This document shows, one piece after another, positions 24,201-33,129 of a stretch of 41,852 bases of DNA. Within the stretch, counting starts at the first letter, position 1. Each line of letters begins with the position of its first letter. A model generated the notes under the pieces. The model did no database searches. It had not been told where the DNA came from and saw only the letters and a list, made by a program, of their open reading frames with translations. The DNA lies in contig NZ_VLKR01000043.1 of NCBI RefSeq assembly GCF_007830445.1, positions 1-41,852 on the forward strand. The letters run 5' to 3'. The position numbers and the translations under genes are program-made. The DNA comes from Sphingobacterium siyangense. Lineage in GTDB: Bacteria; Bacteroidota; Bacteroidia; Sphingobacteriales; Sphingobacteriaceae.

Positions 24201-27132
24201 CTATGAACTTAGAAGAGCCGTTGTTCCCTATATTATAGAAGAAGCAGTATGGTTAATACAGATTACAAACATCCGAAACGGAAATCAACCTGAGCTGACC
24301 AAAGCGGAGCTCGATTTCTTATTTCACCATAAATGGTATTACCAAAATAGGCTATTTGATCTGGTACAAAGCAAGCTGGTGTCAATTTCCGACGAAGCTT
24401 TGGATTTTTTTCTGGAACAACAACTAGACAAGCTTCAACAAGAGCTAATACCATTCAAAGACAAAGCGCAAAGCCTATTAGGCCTAACCTTGCTATATAA
24501 AGACTTCCAAAATGGCTTGCACTTACCTAGACTTCTCTATCTGGCCGCAGAAAATATATTGGCCTATGGTTATCATAAAGATATGTTCATGCATGATATA
24601 ATAGAGAGCATAGAGGTTCTTATTGATTCTGGGTCAACCGAAACAGGTGAATATTTGAATAGGTTAATGCCATTTGTTTATTATATAGAAGAGCTCACAG
24701 ATGGTGATGAAACAAGGCATTTTATCTCTGCTTTTTACTTACTAGTGGCTCGTTATGATATTCAGTTGTTGTATAATTTTTATTTTCATCGATTAGATAC
24801 CAGAGAGTACCTTGATAGTGACATTCTCTGGACTAGTGTTCTTAAAACGCTGAACTTAAATGATCCTGTCTCATTTGCTTTAGCATGTACCGCAATAGAC
24901 CATTCTGGGTTCTCTACTATTTCAAGTGAAAAAGTTAACCCCAAGATGACCGAAGTTATTGCAAACATTCACTCAAAATTCGGGGGGCTCAATTATTCGA
25001 AGAAAGAAAGTAATTCCCCATCGTATAAACCCGAGAATTCAAATGACAAATCTTACGCCTCCGTAATACCAGGTAGTTTAGCTAAGATCCTGTCAGACAG
25101 AAAGGAAAAAGAAGACTTTACAACGTTTGACGAAGGACGTTTTATTAATCTTTGGGCAAAATTCTGGTTACGAAAGTTGCCGAATTCAACTTTAGAAATT
25201 TTAAAAGAAATTAAAAGTGTGTTTGGTGATAAACCTTGGGATATAGGAAAAGAAACGTTAAATATATTATATCCCTACGCATTGAAAGTTGACAAGGCAC
25301 TCGCCTTTGATTGTTTGTGCTGGCAAATGATCGCTATTGGGGGCTGGAACAGCAATTATATTGTTCGTATGGAAAACGCTCGTGCTGTTTGGCTGGAGGT
25401 TAATCAAAGTTTTCCACACAGGAGAGAAGAGTTTTATCAATGGACTGTGAGTAACTCAGGATTACGATATGGTGACCAAAAGAATTATTCAATTCCAATT
25501 CCCAAAAGTATCCAGTTCTTTGTTGATGCAGGGCAGGTACAACGTGCTGAAGAGTATGTAAAATTCTATTTAGATACTCTCGCAAGCATTTTTCCTAATG
25601 TGAATCTACCGGTTCCTGAATTTTGGACTAAGCCAAAAGAAATTAAACCGTTTGATTTACTCTTGCGTCGTTTGGAATGGATGAGCCCATTAGTAAAATC
25701 TACTGCTGCAGAAAAAATATCTGAACTTCTGCGTAATGATAAATCGGGAGAGATTCACTCAATGTTCTATTCTTGGCTAGAATCCTGTAAACTGGAATCT
25801 ACTGCATGTTATGGGCTGTTTGTAATTATACGCTCACTACAGAATCAGCAGTCATTAACGTTTAAACATCTGGGGCAATTACGATTGGGTACATTACTAA
25901 AAATTCGATGTATAGCGACCGATTTATTACTTAAACGTATTGCCGAGATATTGAAAGTTCCATTATATATCGATAGGCCGCTTATTGTCGCAATTAATTC
26001 CACACCTCCCGAAATTGATATCGATCATTTCAGAAATTTGATTGGCAGAAACCTGACACTTTCTTATCTCGATTTTTTGGATGATATTGAAGACCGTAGT
26101 CCATTTTCAGTATGGAGAGCGTGGCTGTGTATGTATAAAGAGCGTTGTGAGGAAATGGGATTGGTATACCGGTCTGATGATGAAGAATATGAAAATAGGG
26201 GAACTACAGTAATGATTGGTAGGAATACTATTTTTGCTGAAATCTTAAAATCGACATTCTTTAAAATTATCGATAGCCTTTATGATATGGGGTTACTTGA
26301 CATAGGGACGTTTTTCCGTCTGACATTAAAAATTTTGCCGATAGACTATTCAATATGGGAGGTTTCCCCACAACCTAAACCGGAATGGTGGCCCGAGTAT
26401 CATGTGTCTTTAATAAAATCAGGAGATGCGCATCCGGATTTATCCGAAGAATTAAACCAAGCATTTATTGCGTCTGGAGATAACACTATTTTATCGATGA
26501 ACGCTGTATTTCATCATGGTGAAGACTTTTATTCGGCTGAGACCTATTACGTACAAAAAACAATAGCATTTGCGTACCCATCAAACCAGACATTAATTGG
26601 AAATGCGGACCAAATCTATGATCAAATTCATGCCAATGGATTTTTGTATCCAAAAATTCGAAACCTCAACGAATTTGGTTCTTTGGATAATGATTTAGGA
26701 TATTTTGCAAGGAATCAGAACCTTGTAATCTCAGGTTTACAACCCTTGACAGCTCAACTTAATATTCCGACTCATCATATATGGGAATACTATCGCATCT
26801 TCAACCCTTTTGTGTTATTACATCCTCTATTGGGTTCCGAATTAAGATTGGAAGCCAAAACCGATGGTATATTCTATTTTTCTAAGGAACGGCCTATTGC
26901 GAAAGCTGCGGATTTTATGTCAGGATTACGGGAAACATATAACCATCACTTACATTTGATCCCCCATTCAAACTATCTGGTTATCGATACTGCCTTTTTT
27001 AGGGATATTTTGCAGAAAAATAATATGAAATTCGCATATATAGTAAGGGAAGAATTCTATTATAAAGCTGATTCTTATACGGATGAATGGCCAAAGCCAT
27101 ACGTGACTCATAGAATAATCTCAAATACGTAA
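21247..27132 (+). CDS. Giant nuclease-STAND NTPase protein (Avs-like)
   Basis: This is a 1961-residue protein. The N-terminal 230 residues resemble the Cap4/DUF4297 dsDNA nuclease. SGYTYEDLHVLKY is followed by a PD-(D/E)xK-type site with FAIDDVTV (Asp67, Asp68) and EYFQLKHR (Gln82, Lys84). A STAND-type P-loop NTPase follows, with Walker A VFTGKPGCGKSTYLSKL near 276-292 and Walker B FVLIIDGLDHVI near 371-382, and GTQEMAT shortly after. The remaining 1400 residues are helical and lack catalytic motifs, as expected of a superhelical phage-protein sensor. This is the architecture of Avs proteins, which cut DNA when the sensor binds a conserved phage protein. An alternative start is 21283 (MSKINPNSS). 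The exact Avs type is not assigned. Confidence 0.8.
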   Translation: MYRKNSLFWSIDMSKINPNSSIRSGYTYEDLHVLKYCVEWLLNPRAYTQIRIQFKPDLVKEKHFAIDDVTVTRTQGTTEYFQLKHRQHPDRDLWDFRELKAKGLFKWISSYLALLQFEPIKSSLESNGNIAADVAKCLSGFKLDKRKVANVDPDFYKELTDKFSEEDLESFFTNFDFKFNQPGIQELESTLREILYKELKVTKAGVDSLLLYITSQGRAMFPKIFTLEEIRSCLSWDNPRPLNQNFEIPDDFEFFDRGFHEKLLLELKDVKGGIKVFTGKPGCGKSTYLSKLFSTLKKNGIMVFRHHYHLNPKDSSFAERLNSDRVKEALKAEFKKQKNAVIRELGEINTEYTAIKEFIDRIAEYHRLQGTTFVLIIDGLDHVIREGKNRDALVSFLNDIIFPQEGFWVIFGTQEMATPCFPRIVEQYAPKSDWTEIKGLNRTQVAKIARKAFPDVAKKHKEYFRESTDALYELTAGNPLHLRYVITEISNNDRNLSSYDLRGIKPFGNDISNYYVALWSSLSELAQSLCYAITTLDFKLHKEQLFSLAAYLTKYPADVSIAFKDVSHLLRIELSGISVYHNSFHVFMNGQPELKEQQTALYRIIREWLQNPEQESLRWAESAKIEYYLNNPAPLLSLSHDWIINSYLDCRDEVQIQKLLDLAAKAAFENKRIDKVIYFSVVSSYFANRTFNMAECLNTLWITSFRSKPDLAITYPDFSKLTHYQVKEILISLKNRGIVNDIPLEVIERMNELYKDRNSDQRELTLNWIEVLVAFPDIPTTKVFNFLKQFRKSGEASTYFSAYLNCLLADEANNRERIDALLRLRLKPSERVALLEVFMRRDMLSDSYQWIEIITRTNLKAHRMMNFYSVYSGLRPAKLCDFPSQEEFPDEYEYYSSSQSIEIIKLFERTFDAAFFNTLADNKTTINKFLNNASERWPLKLAKIVVRIASTLGRSFSEKKRIKLHDVLQHLEELPKLDFSYDFKIYELRRAVVPYIIEEAVWLIQITNIRNGNQPELTKAELDFLFHHKWYYQNRLFDLVQSKLVSISDEALDFFLEQQLDKLQQELIPFKDKAQSLLGLTLLYKDFQNGLHLPRLLYLAAENILAYGYHKDMFMHDIIESIEVLIDSGSTETGEYLNRLMPFVYYIEELTDGDETRHFISAFYLLVARYDIQLLYNFYFHRLDTREYLDSDILWTSVLKTLNLNDPVSFALACTAIDHSGFSTISSEKVNPKMTEVIANIHSKFGGLNYSKKESNSPSYKPENSNDKSYASVIPGSLAKILSDRKEKEDFTTFDEGRFINLWAKFWLRKLPNSTLEILKEIKSVFGDKPWDIGKETLNILYPYALKVDKALAFDCLCWQMIAIGGWNSNYIVRMENARAVWLEVNQSFPHRREEFYQWTVSNSGLRYGDQKNYSIPIPKSIQFFVDAGQVQRAEEYVKFYLDTLASIFPNVNLPVPEFWTKPKEIKPFDLLLRRLEWMSPLVKSTAAEKISELLRNDKSGEIHSMFYSWLESCKLESTACYGLFVIIRSLQNQQSLTFKHLGQLRLGTLLKIRCIATDLLLKRIAEILKVPLYIDRPLIVAINSTPPEIDIDHFRNLIGRNLTLSYLDFLDDIEDRSPFSVWRAWLCMYKERCEEMGLVYRSDDEEYENRGTTVMIGRNTIFAEILKSTFFKIIDSLYDMGLLDIGTFFRLTLKILPIDYSIWEVSPQPKPEWWPEYHVSLIKSGDAHPDLSEELNQAFIASGDNTILSMNAVFHHGEDFYSAETYYVQKTIAFAYPSNQTLIGNADQIYDQIHANGFLYPKIRNLNEFGSLDNDLGYFARNQNLVISGLQPLTAQLNIPTHHIWEYYRIFNPFVLLHPLLGSELRLEAKTDGIFYFSKERPIAKAADFMSGLRETYNHHLHLIPHSNYLVIDTAFFRDILQKNNMKFAYIVREEFYYKADSYTDEWPKPYVTHRIISNT

Positions 27133-27453
27133 ATGCTATTAGCAAATACATATTTGATAAATATCTTTGTTCGGTCATTTTCTGTAATTTTGCTTTTCGA
27201 TCCGTAAAGCAACTTTGCTCCATCTAAAATATAATTGAAGTGTGGTAGAAATTCAGGAAACTGACATTTTAAACCCTACGCAGTGTAACTCAAGTTTAAT
27301 GGCATAGTGAAACTATATAATTACTCAAAAGAATACAATTGTATGAACTATATATTCCCCCATACAAGAAAGCAGCAATAGGAAATAGGACTATTACCAG
27401 CTTCTGTTTCCAAAAAAAATTCAACACATAAATCACATTTGCAAAAAATTGCA
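27133..27453. other. Convergent intergenic region
   Basis: These 321 bases separate two convergent genes. Only a weak stem (TGCTTT/AAAGCA near 27189-27210) is visible and I would not call it a terminator. The minus-strand frames in this region (26999-27223 and 27296-27565) have poor composition and overlap gene ends, so I do not count them as genes. Confidence 0.5.
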
Positions 27454-29349
27454 CTAATTTGAGATGGATAACATTTTGTCCCGTCCGACTTCTTTCAAGC
27501 CAGAGCTTATTAACTCTTCGAATTCTGTAATATTTAGAACTCTTGGAAGGTCTCCTGATAACCAATATCTTGGCTCAAATGAGTGTATAAATTCAGTAAA
27601 TGGAGAAACAACCAAAGGTAAAATAAATTTGGTTTCTCCAAGATCATAATTTGTACCTTTTGGATGTAAGATCAACCATTCGGCTTTGTCATCGACCTCA
27701 GTTAAACCTTTTTCTACAACACTTTTTGTCCTATGTGCAATTGCCCTAGCATCACCTCCCAAAATTCCAAATGAACGTGCAACCACTTTACATTCTGCTA
27801 TTACAAGTACATCACCTACCAAAATAGAAAAGTCAATTTGTTTAGATGAATTATCAAATCCTTTGCAGGGATTTGTAGGCAAATAGCTCTTTCTAACCTT
27901 AAGTGCTTCTTCTAATGTATCGCCTCTAAAGTTATGACCAGCCATGGGAATATTGTGAAAAATATTGTAAAGCAATTGAATTGAAATAGAATGATCTATC
28001 AAAATCGCCCCATTATTATCCCAGGGAATAATAATTTTAAAGGGACCAGCGGTGGGTAGGCGAATTTCATTAGCATTATTTTCGGTAAGAGTTAAAAAAC
28101 AAATGGCTTTGTCTATTTCATCTTTGTCATAATGAGCCTCGATTCCTGTATACTCCATAACTTGCCCCCAATTTTGTTTTATCATGGACACATACTCATC
28201 CTTCTTGTAAAGTTGATAACCTCTCTTTACGATATTGATATAAGTTAGGTGATTTTTATCGACAAAAATCTTTGAAATATAGGAAAGACATAAGTCAGCT
28301 ATAACACCCACAACATACTCAAAGCTAACATTATTCTGCTTTATGAAAGAGCTATTCAAAGGTAGATGGGCTTTCACAAAAGCACGAATAGGAAATGTTT
28401 CTAAGGTAAAGTTAGGTGGTAAATTTCCGACTATTTTTAGTCCTAAATAGTCTGCTATCGAATCTTTGAAATATTTCGGATTCATTGTGCTAAAAACCTG
28501 ACACATAATTAAAGTTCCAGTACCCCGACTATCACCTTGAAATACAGTACCAGTCGCGGAAGACTGCATACGGCTAAGCCTCCTATCAAAATTCGTAACT
28601 AAAGAGTTTAATTCTGCACTACGATTATCATCTATAATATCTTCATTTTTAGGGTTTACTACTAAATTAGCTCCTTTAGATATTATTCTCTTTTTTGCCC
28701 CAGAGAACCAAATCTCATAAACCAACATTTTCAAATTAATGAATTCCAAAAGATTCTCCTCGTCGAAATCCGCAAGTACAAATTGTCCTATCGCCCCCTT
28801 TATTAACGGAAGATATTCAGTAAATCCAGATGTCAGATATAAACCTTTAAGCATTTTAGGGATATTTTCCTCACAAAGAATAATTAATTCGTAGCTATTC
28901 TGCTTTACAGCATATTTTTGTATCGCCGCGTTAAGGATATTAAAACAATATAATACCGTTTCGGCTCTCTTATCATCCCCTCCAGATGAAGGAGCTACCC
29001 TTCTTGAAAGATGTAACCAATAGCCAATAGTGTATTTCGAAATTATACCTTCAATTTTCTTCTCAAGAAAAAATTGATATTTATTGAGATACTCAATACT
29101 AAGCTCTTCATTATAGATGCGGGCATCTATATCCTGCCAAAACTCTTTCCTGTAATCTTGAATTTCCTTAATTCTTTCACTTAACAATGACATATAGTAG
29201 GCAAAAGGTATAGAATAATAGTCAAAAAACATACTACCATTTTGCCTTATAGCTTTATTTCTAAGTTTAGTCATTAAATTTTCAGAATACGAATTTTTCT
29301 TAGATTTGTTTTTATTGTGCGGCTTAACCCGATTCCACTGCTTTTTCAT
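27454..29349 (-). CDS. Uncharacterised protein with C-terminal PD-(D/E)xK nuclease-like domain
   Basis: This is a 631-residue protein. The first 440 residues are helical and match nothing I recognise; the N-terminus is very basic (HNKNKSKKN). The C-terminal part has the restriction-endonuclease-like pattern KQIDFSILVGDVLVIAECKV near residues 500-520, i.e. Asp, then Glu-Cys-Lys. A conserved Arg/Lys-rich helix follows (GDARAIAHRTKSVVE). It is probably a DNA- or RNA-cutting enzyme. It lies 71 bases downstream of the SMC-like gene on the same strand, so it may be the fifth gene of that operon. It is not one of the standard Lamassu components that I know, and could also be a separate single-gene defense. 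Confidence 0.65.
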   Translation of the reverse strand: MKKQWNRVKPHNKNKSKKNSYSENLMTKLRNKAIRQNGSMFFDYYSIPFAYYMSLLSERIKEIQDYRKEFWQDIDARIYNEELSIEYLNKYQFFLEKKIEGIISKYTIGYWLHLSRRVAPSSGGDDKRAETVLYCFNILNAAIQKYAVKQNSYELIILCEENIPKMLKGLYLTSGFTEYLPLIKGAIGQFVLADFDEENLLEFINLKMLVYEIWFSGAKKRIISKGANLVVNPKNEDIIDDNRSAELNSLVTNFDRRLSRMQSSATGTVFQGDSRGTGTLIMCQVFSTMNPKYFKDSIADYLGLKIVGNLPPNFTLETFPIRAFVKAHLPLNSSFIKQNNVSFEYVVGVIADLCLSYISKIFVDKNHLTYINIVKRGYQLYKKDEYVSMIKQNWGQVMEYTGIEAHYDKDEIDKAICFLTLTENNANEIRLPTAGPFKIIIPWDNNGAILIDHSISIQLLYNIFHNIPMAGHNFRGDTLEEALKVRKSYLPTNPCKGFDNSSKQIDFSILVGDVLVIAECKVVARSFGILGGDARAIAHRTKSVVEKGLTEVDDKAEWLILHPKGTNYDLGETKFILPLVVSPFTEFIHSFEPRYWLSGDLPRVLNITEFEELISSGLKEVGRDKMLSISN

Positions 29350-29473
29350 AATCTAGTTCACCTAATATGTGCTCAAAAGACCCACCGTTATTATCATCCA
29401 GAACGACGATTAGAAATTTTTTAAGTATTTGCTTTAACAGTACCGAAAGTTTCCAATTCAATATATTTAGCAT
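29324..29473 (-). CDS. Possible small overlapping ORF joining lmuB-like and nuclease genes
   Basis: A 49-residue frame starts at an ATG inside the end of the SMC-like gene (53-base overlap). It stops 26 bases inside the start of the PD-(D/E)xK gene. It reads MLNILNWKLSVLLKQILKKF, then a charged tail with NNGGSFEHILGELDYEKAVE. The composition is protein-like, and the overlaps at both ends would couple translation across the 71-base gap. With no homolog in view it could also be chance, since the region is short and AT-rich. Confidence 0.3.
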   Translation of the reverse strand: MLNILNWKLSVLLKQILKKFLIVVLDDNNGGSFEHILGELDYEKAVESG

Positions 29474-32400
29474 TAAATAAGCCAACTGGTATTTTTTTCC
29501 TTAATAAATTATGGAAGTTTTCGTCATGGGTAGAAAGAATAATTTGTTTTTTGAATTTCACGACAATACTCCTAAATAAATCGATTGCAGAAAGTATGTT
29601 AATACTATCCATAGATTGGATTGGATCATCAATAAAAATGCAATTGACAGGTTGCCCTTTATTTTCAGCATTTAGGGCTTTAGCTAAAAAAATACTTAAG
29701 CTTAATATATTCATCTGTGCCGTGCTAAAGTATAGGTTAGGAACCAATGGATTATCACCATTTTCTCCGGTAACAAACACATTAAGTTTTGGTTTATCAT
29801 TGGAAAAATCACATTGGAATTTGATCTTTTTACATTCTGGATGTGGATCAATCTTACGGTAAAGTACATTGATTAAATCTTCAAAAAAGAATGACTCTAC
29901 CTGTTCATGTATGAATTTTGATATTCGATCACGTTCAGCTGTAAGACTTTTGCCAACTTTATCTTTTAAAAGCTTAATTCGTTTGGTGAGGTCATCTGCC
30001 GCATGACGAATTCTTTGATGAGTCAGAAACGGCATGACATTCTCTTTTAGTTTCTCTAAAAGTCTCAGATGTTGAGTAGTTTCGATGTTTTTAGTTGCTA
30101 GCATATTGACTTTTAAAATCTCGTCTTTTATTGTTTTCTCTAAATCTGCTAAAGAAATATCTCTATCAATTTTTAACCCATATCCTTCTGCGCTCTGCTC
30201 AAATCTTTTAATAAGACGGAGATGGGAATCATTAATATGCTCCGAGATCGTTAGATCAGCAATTACTTCATCAATACCATTTATAATTCCTAATTTTTTG
30301 AACTCATCAGAAGCTTTAATGATGATCGATTTTACCCCTGAAAGATCATTTATTTCTTTAGAGATTTTAGATATGAAATCGTCTAAGTGTTGAACTTCAA
30401 CATCGACTTCTGGAAACAGCCTTTTATAAAATGAAAGAACTATCTCGTAACTTGGATTTTCCCTGGCTTGTTTCAATAACTTCCGTTTTTCCGCAACGTT
30501 ATTTTTCAAATCATTAATCTCAGAATCACCATCTATACCACTTTTTATAAAATCTTTTTGCAAATGATGAAGGTTTGCTAATTCGTTTATTAATAAATCA
30601 ATTGCAGCCTGATTATTTGAATTAAACTTTTCTGGAGTCAACCCACTTAATTTCGCTGACCATGCGAGAAGTTTTGCTTCGTTGTCTTTTGATTTGTCCT
30701 TTAACTCATTTAATTTATTCTCTAAACCTTCGATTAATTCATCTTGAAGCTTGATTTGACTTTTAGTGGCATCAACTTGTCTTTCCACTTCTGCAACAAG
30801 TGGTTGTAATGCATTCACGATAGAGCCGCTTATCTTATCCAGCTCTTTTGTTGAATTTAATCGTCGTTCAATAAGCAGCTGCATAACATTATTGAGCGAA
30901 TTATTATTATTTATCTCCGAAGAGAGTTGATCAAATGACTCGAAAGCAGTATCACATAATGGACAACGCGAGCTTTGTGATTTATTAACCAGTTCCGAGC
31001 CTCTCAGAATAAACTGTTGCAACTCTTCACTGAATTGCTTTTGTTGTTCTATGGTCGAGTTCAATTTTTCTAAATCTTTTGAAACTTCCCCCCTCTCAAC
31101 AATAAGTGATTCAGCAAGTTGTATTTCGGATTGAAATTTTATTTTTAGGAAATCCGGCAATAGGTTAAATTTATTATCCTTTATGTACTCTTGTGTTAAT
31201 TCTTGTTCAATCAAACCTTCCAATAATAAAGATCTTTCTGTCTTTTTACCGTTGTTCGTTTCTTCAATTTCTTGGAACTCTTTATTTGTCTCTGATTGCA
31301 GAGTAGTAAGTTTTAACCTGACAGATTCTTCTTGAGTTACATCAACAAATACTTGACGCATTTTTTCAATCTCTGCTAGAATAGTATTAATACGATTATC
31401 TAATTGTTTTAATTTAAGATCAGAGTTTTCACGATTATTTTCAGCTGCAATCAGTTTCTCATTTTCTGAATTAAGATTTAATGTTATGGTATTATATTGT
31501 CCTAAGATCTCGGAGTAGGTAGTGAAATTATTTTTTACATTTTCAGCTTCTTTTAAAGTTTCGGCAAGTAAATCCAATTTCTTATTAACCTGTATTAGGT
31601 CGCTTTGTCTCTGCTGCTCGGTTTTTAATTCTAAATATGTTGCCTGAAACTTTTGTAACTCTTCAGCGCTTTGTTTAAGTTTTCCAATAGATTCGATATA
31701 GATGGTAGCCCCAGACTCTTCGAATGTTCCTACAAGTAAATCCTCAAGAGATCTCTCATTCAGCAACAGTTTTTCCAGCTCGAATTCAAGATTAAGAAGT
31801 TTTGTTGAAATAAGGTCTGACAAAGCTAAGAAATCCATATCAGAAAATTCAGATCCTATATTTTGAAAATCTAACCCATGTTGTTTTAAAAAATCGATGT
31901 GGGAGTTAATCTTGGAAAGGATTTCGATATCAACATCCAAATTCAATTGAAGCTGACAATCTTCCAACTTCCCCTTTAAATCCACGATATTTGTATCGTT
32001 GGTTTTAATTAGATTGACAACGTTTTTATAATATCCATCGAGTTTTTTATCACCGAAATAAGTTATAAACTTGTCATAACGAATTCCCGCGTCATCCTCC
32101 TTCAAAAATGCATCAATCCATTCTTGAGATAGCAAAACATCCTGAAAGAACTCAGTACCTTTCTTTGTGTCAGTAGCTTTAAACTTAAAATCAGGCTGCC
32201 CTGATCTTACATCTGGTATGTTGTTAACAATAACATCGTTAGAAATTGTTGTGGTTAGTCTAACGAACCCCTGTAAGTCCGGGTTAGAGTATTTATTACG
32301 AATTATATGCTGTTTATCTTTGTTTCCAAAATTTGCTTTATACGTTCTTTCGGCTTTTGCAGCATCTGCATTTTTTCCATGTTTCCTAAGAAACCTATTA

Positions 32401-32582
32401 ATATTATTTGTGAAACCCCATTCTACAGCATCATAAAAGGAAGTCTTTCCAAATCCATTTGGAGCATAAATCGAGATGAAATCTGCAATCTCACCTGTAT
32501 CATTCGTCGTGAAATCAAATGTTCCATTTTCGACCTTATCATATGCTCTAAAAGCTTGTATTTCAACTTTTTTAAATTTCAT
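29421..32582 (-). CDS. lmuB: Rad50/SMC-like ABC ATPase (LmuB-like / ABC-3C NTPase)
   Basis: This 1053-residue protein has an ABC head split by long coiled coils. Walker A is ISIYAPNGFGKTSFYDAV near residues 37-54. A zinc-hook CPLC lies near 540, as in Rad50. The signature-like STAQMNILSLSIFLAKAL is near 945, Walker B CIFIDDPIQSMD near 980, and the H-loop ILSTHDENFHNLL follows. In Lamassu and ABC-three-component systems this subunit senses foreign DNA ends or structures. I chose start 32582 because a perfect Shine-Dalgarno (AAAGGAGGT) lies 6 bases before it; the earlier ATG at 32600 precedes that site. The start overlaps the upstream gene by 11 bases. Confidence 0.85.
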   Translation of the reverse strand: MKFKKVEIQAFRAYDKVENGTFDFTTNDTGEIADFISIYAPNGFGKTSFYDAVEWGFTNNINRFLRKHGKNADAAKAERTYKANFGNKDKQHIIRNKYSNPDLQGFVRLTTTISNDVIVNNIPDVRSGQPDFKFKATDTKKGTEFFQDVLLSQEWIDAFLKEDDAGIRYDKFITYFGDKKLDGYYKNVVNLIKTNDTNIVDLKGKLEDCQLQLNLDVDIEILSKINSHIDFLKQHGLDFQNIGSEFSDMDFLALSDLISTKLLNLEFELEKLLLNERSLEDLLVGTFEESGATIYIESIGKLKQSAEELQKFQATYLELKTEQQRQSDLIQVNKKLDLLAETLKEAENVKNNFTTYSEILGQYNTITLNLNSENEKLIAAENNRENSDLKLKQLDNRINTILAEIEKMRQVFVDVTQEESVRLKLTTLQSETNKEFQEIEETNNGKKTERSLLLEGLIEQELTQEYIKDNKFNLLPDFLKIKFQSEIQLAESLIVERGEVSKDLEKLNSTIEQQKQFSEELQQFILRGSELVNKSQSSRCPLCDTAFESFDQLSSEINNNNSLNNVMQLLIERRLNSTKELDKISGSIVNALQPLVAEVERQVDATKSQIKLQDELIEGLENKLNELKDKSKDNEAKLLAWSAKLSGLTPEKFNSNNQAAIDLLINELANLHHLQKDFIKSGIDGDSEINDLKNNVAEKRKLLKQARENPSYEIVLSFYKRLFPEVDVEVQHLDDFISKISKEINDLSGVKSIIIKASDEFKKLGIINGIDEVIADLTISEHINDSHLRLIKRFEQSAEGYGLKIDRDISLADLEKTIKDEILKVNMLATKNIETTQHLRLLEKLKENVMPFLTHQRIRHAADDLTKRIKLLKDKVGKSLTAERDRISKFIHEQVESFFFEDLINVLYRKIDPHPECKKIKFQCDFSNDKPKLNVFVTGENGDNPLVPNLYFSTAQMNILSLSIFLAKALNAENKGQPVNCIFIDDPIQSMDSINILSAIDLFRSIVVKFKKQIILSTHDENFHNLLRKKIPVGLFNAKYIELETFGTVKANT

Positions 32583-33129
32583 TTTTGAACCTCCTTTCAA
32601 GATCAGATAATATTCCTCCTATATCAAAATCCTCAACGTTTTTAGCAGTTTTGAACCTATGACGATTCATCAATTGAGACAATTGTGTGTCCTTATTAAA
32701 AATCTTTGGTTGTAGCCCTAAATTACCAGTAATTTGAAGATCTGAATTTGTAATATGCTCGCTTATAAGATTATTGACTAAATTATCATCTAACTCATCA
32801 GCGAAATCGCCTAAAACAATTTTTCTGCATGCAAACCTGTCATTTTCGATCTTATATTGAAGCTCTTTATCAACACTTTCACGACATATATATAACAGGT
32901 AGATATTCCACCGTTCGAATTCAGCATCGACTGGGAGGCCTGTTTGAAAGTAGGCGGCAACTGAGCTATAGATATCTTTCCAAGCATGATAAAGAATGGC
33001 TTTATTTTCAAAAAATAGCGTAAAAACGTTAACAGTACCGGGTATTGTTTCTTGATAAAGACCTATCGAAACATCTTGATAAATATTTCGAATAGATTGT
33101 AAATCTTTATGGTCTGAGCAGTTCTTCAT
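32572..33129 (-). CDS. lmuC: Small middle component of the Lamassu / ABC-3C system
   Basis: This 185-residue protein lies between the protease gene and the SMC-like gene, overlapping both (23 and 11 bases). Its mostly helical sequence has no catalytic motif. It carries aromatic-rich segments (FTLFFENKAILYHAWKDIYS) and a C-terminal part with QLMNRHRFKTAKNVEDFDIG. Position and size fit the middle component (MC) of ABC-three-component systems, called LmuC in Lamassu. This subunit is thought to bridge the ATPase and the effector. The family assignment comes from context, because these proteins diverge quickly. Confidence 0.7.
   Translation of the reverse strand: MKNCSDHKDLQSIRNIYQDVSIGLYQETIPGTVNVFTLFFENKAILYHAWKDIYSSVAAYFQTGLPVDAEFERWNIYLLYICRESVDKELQYKIENDRFACRKIVLGDFADELDDNLVNNLISEHITNSDLQITGNLGLQPKIFNKDTQLSQLMNRHRFKTAKNVEDFDIGGILSDLERRFKNEI

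Noticed and set aside
27296..27565. 89-residue minus-strand frame after the nuclease gene
   Set aside because: It overlaps the real C-terminus of the 631-residue protein in another frame and its composition is not convincing.
32167..32588. Two plus-strand frames of about 90 residues
   Set aside because: They run antisense to the Walker A region of the SMC-like ATPase and have no supporting features.
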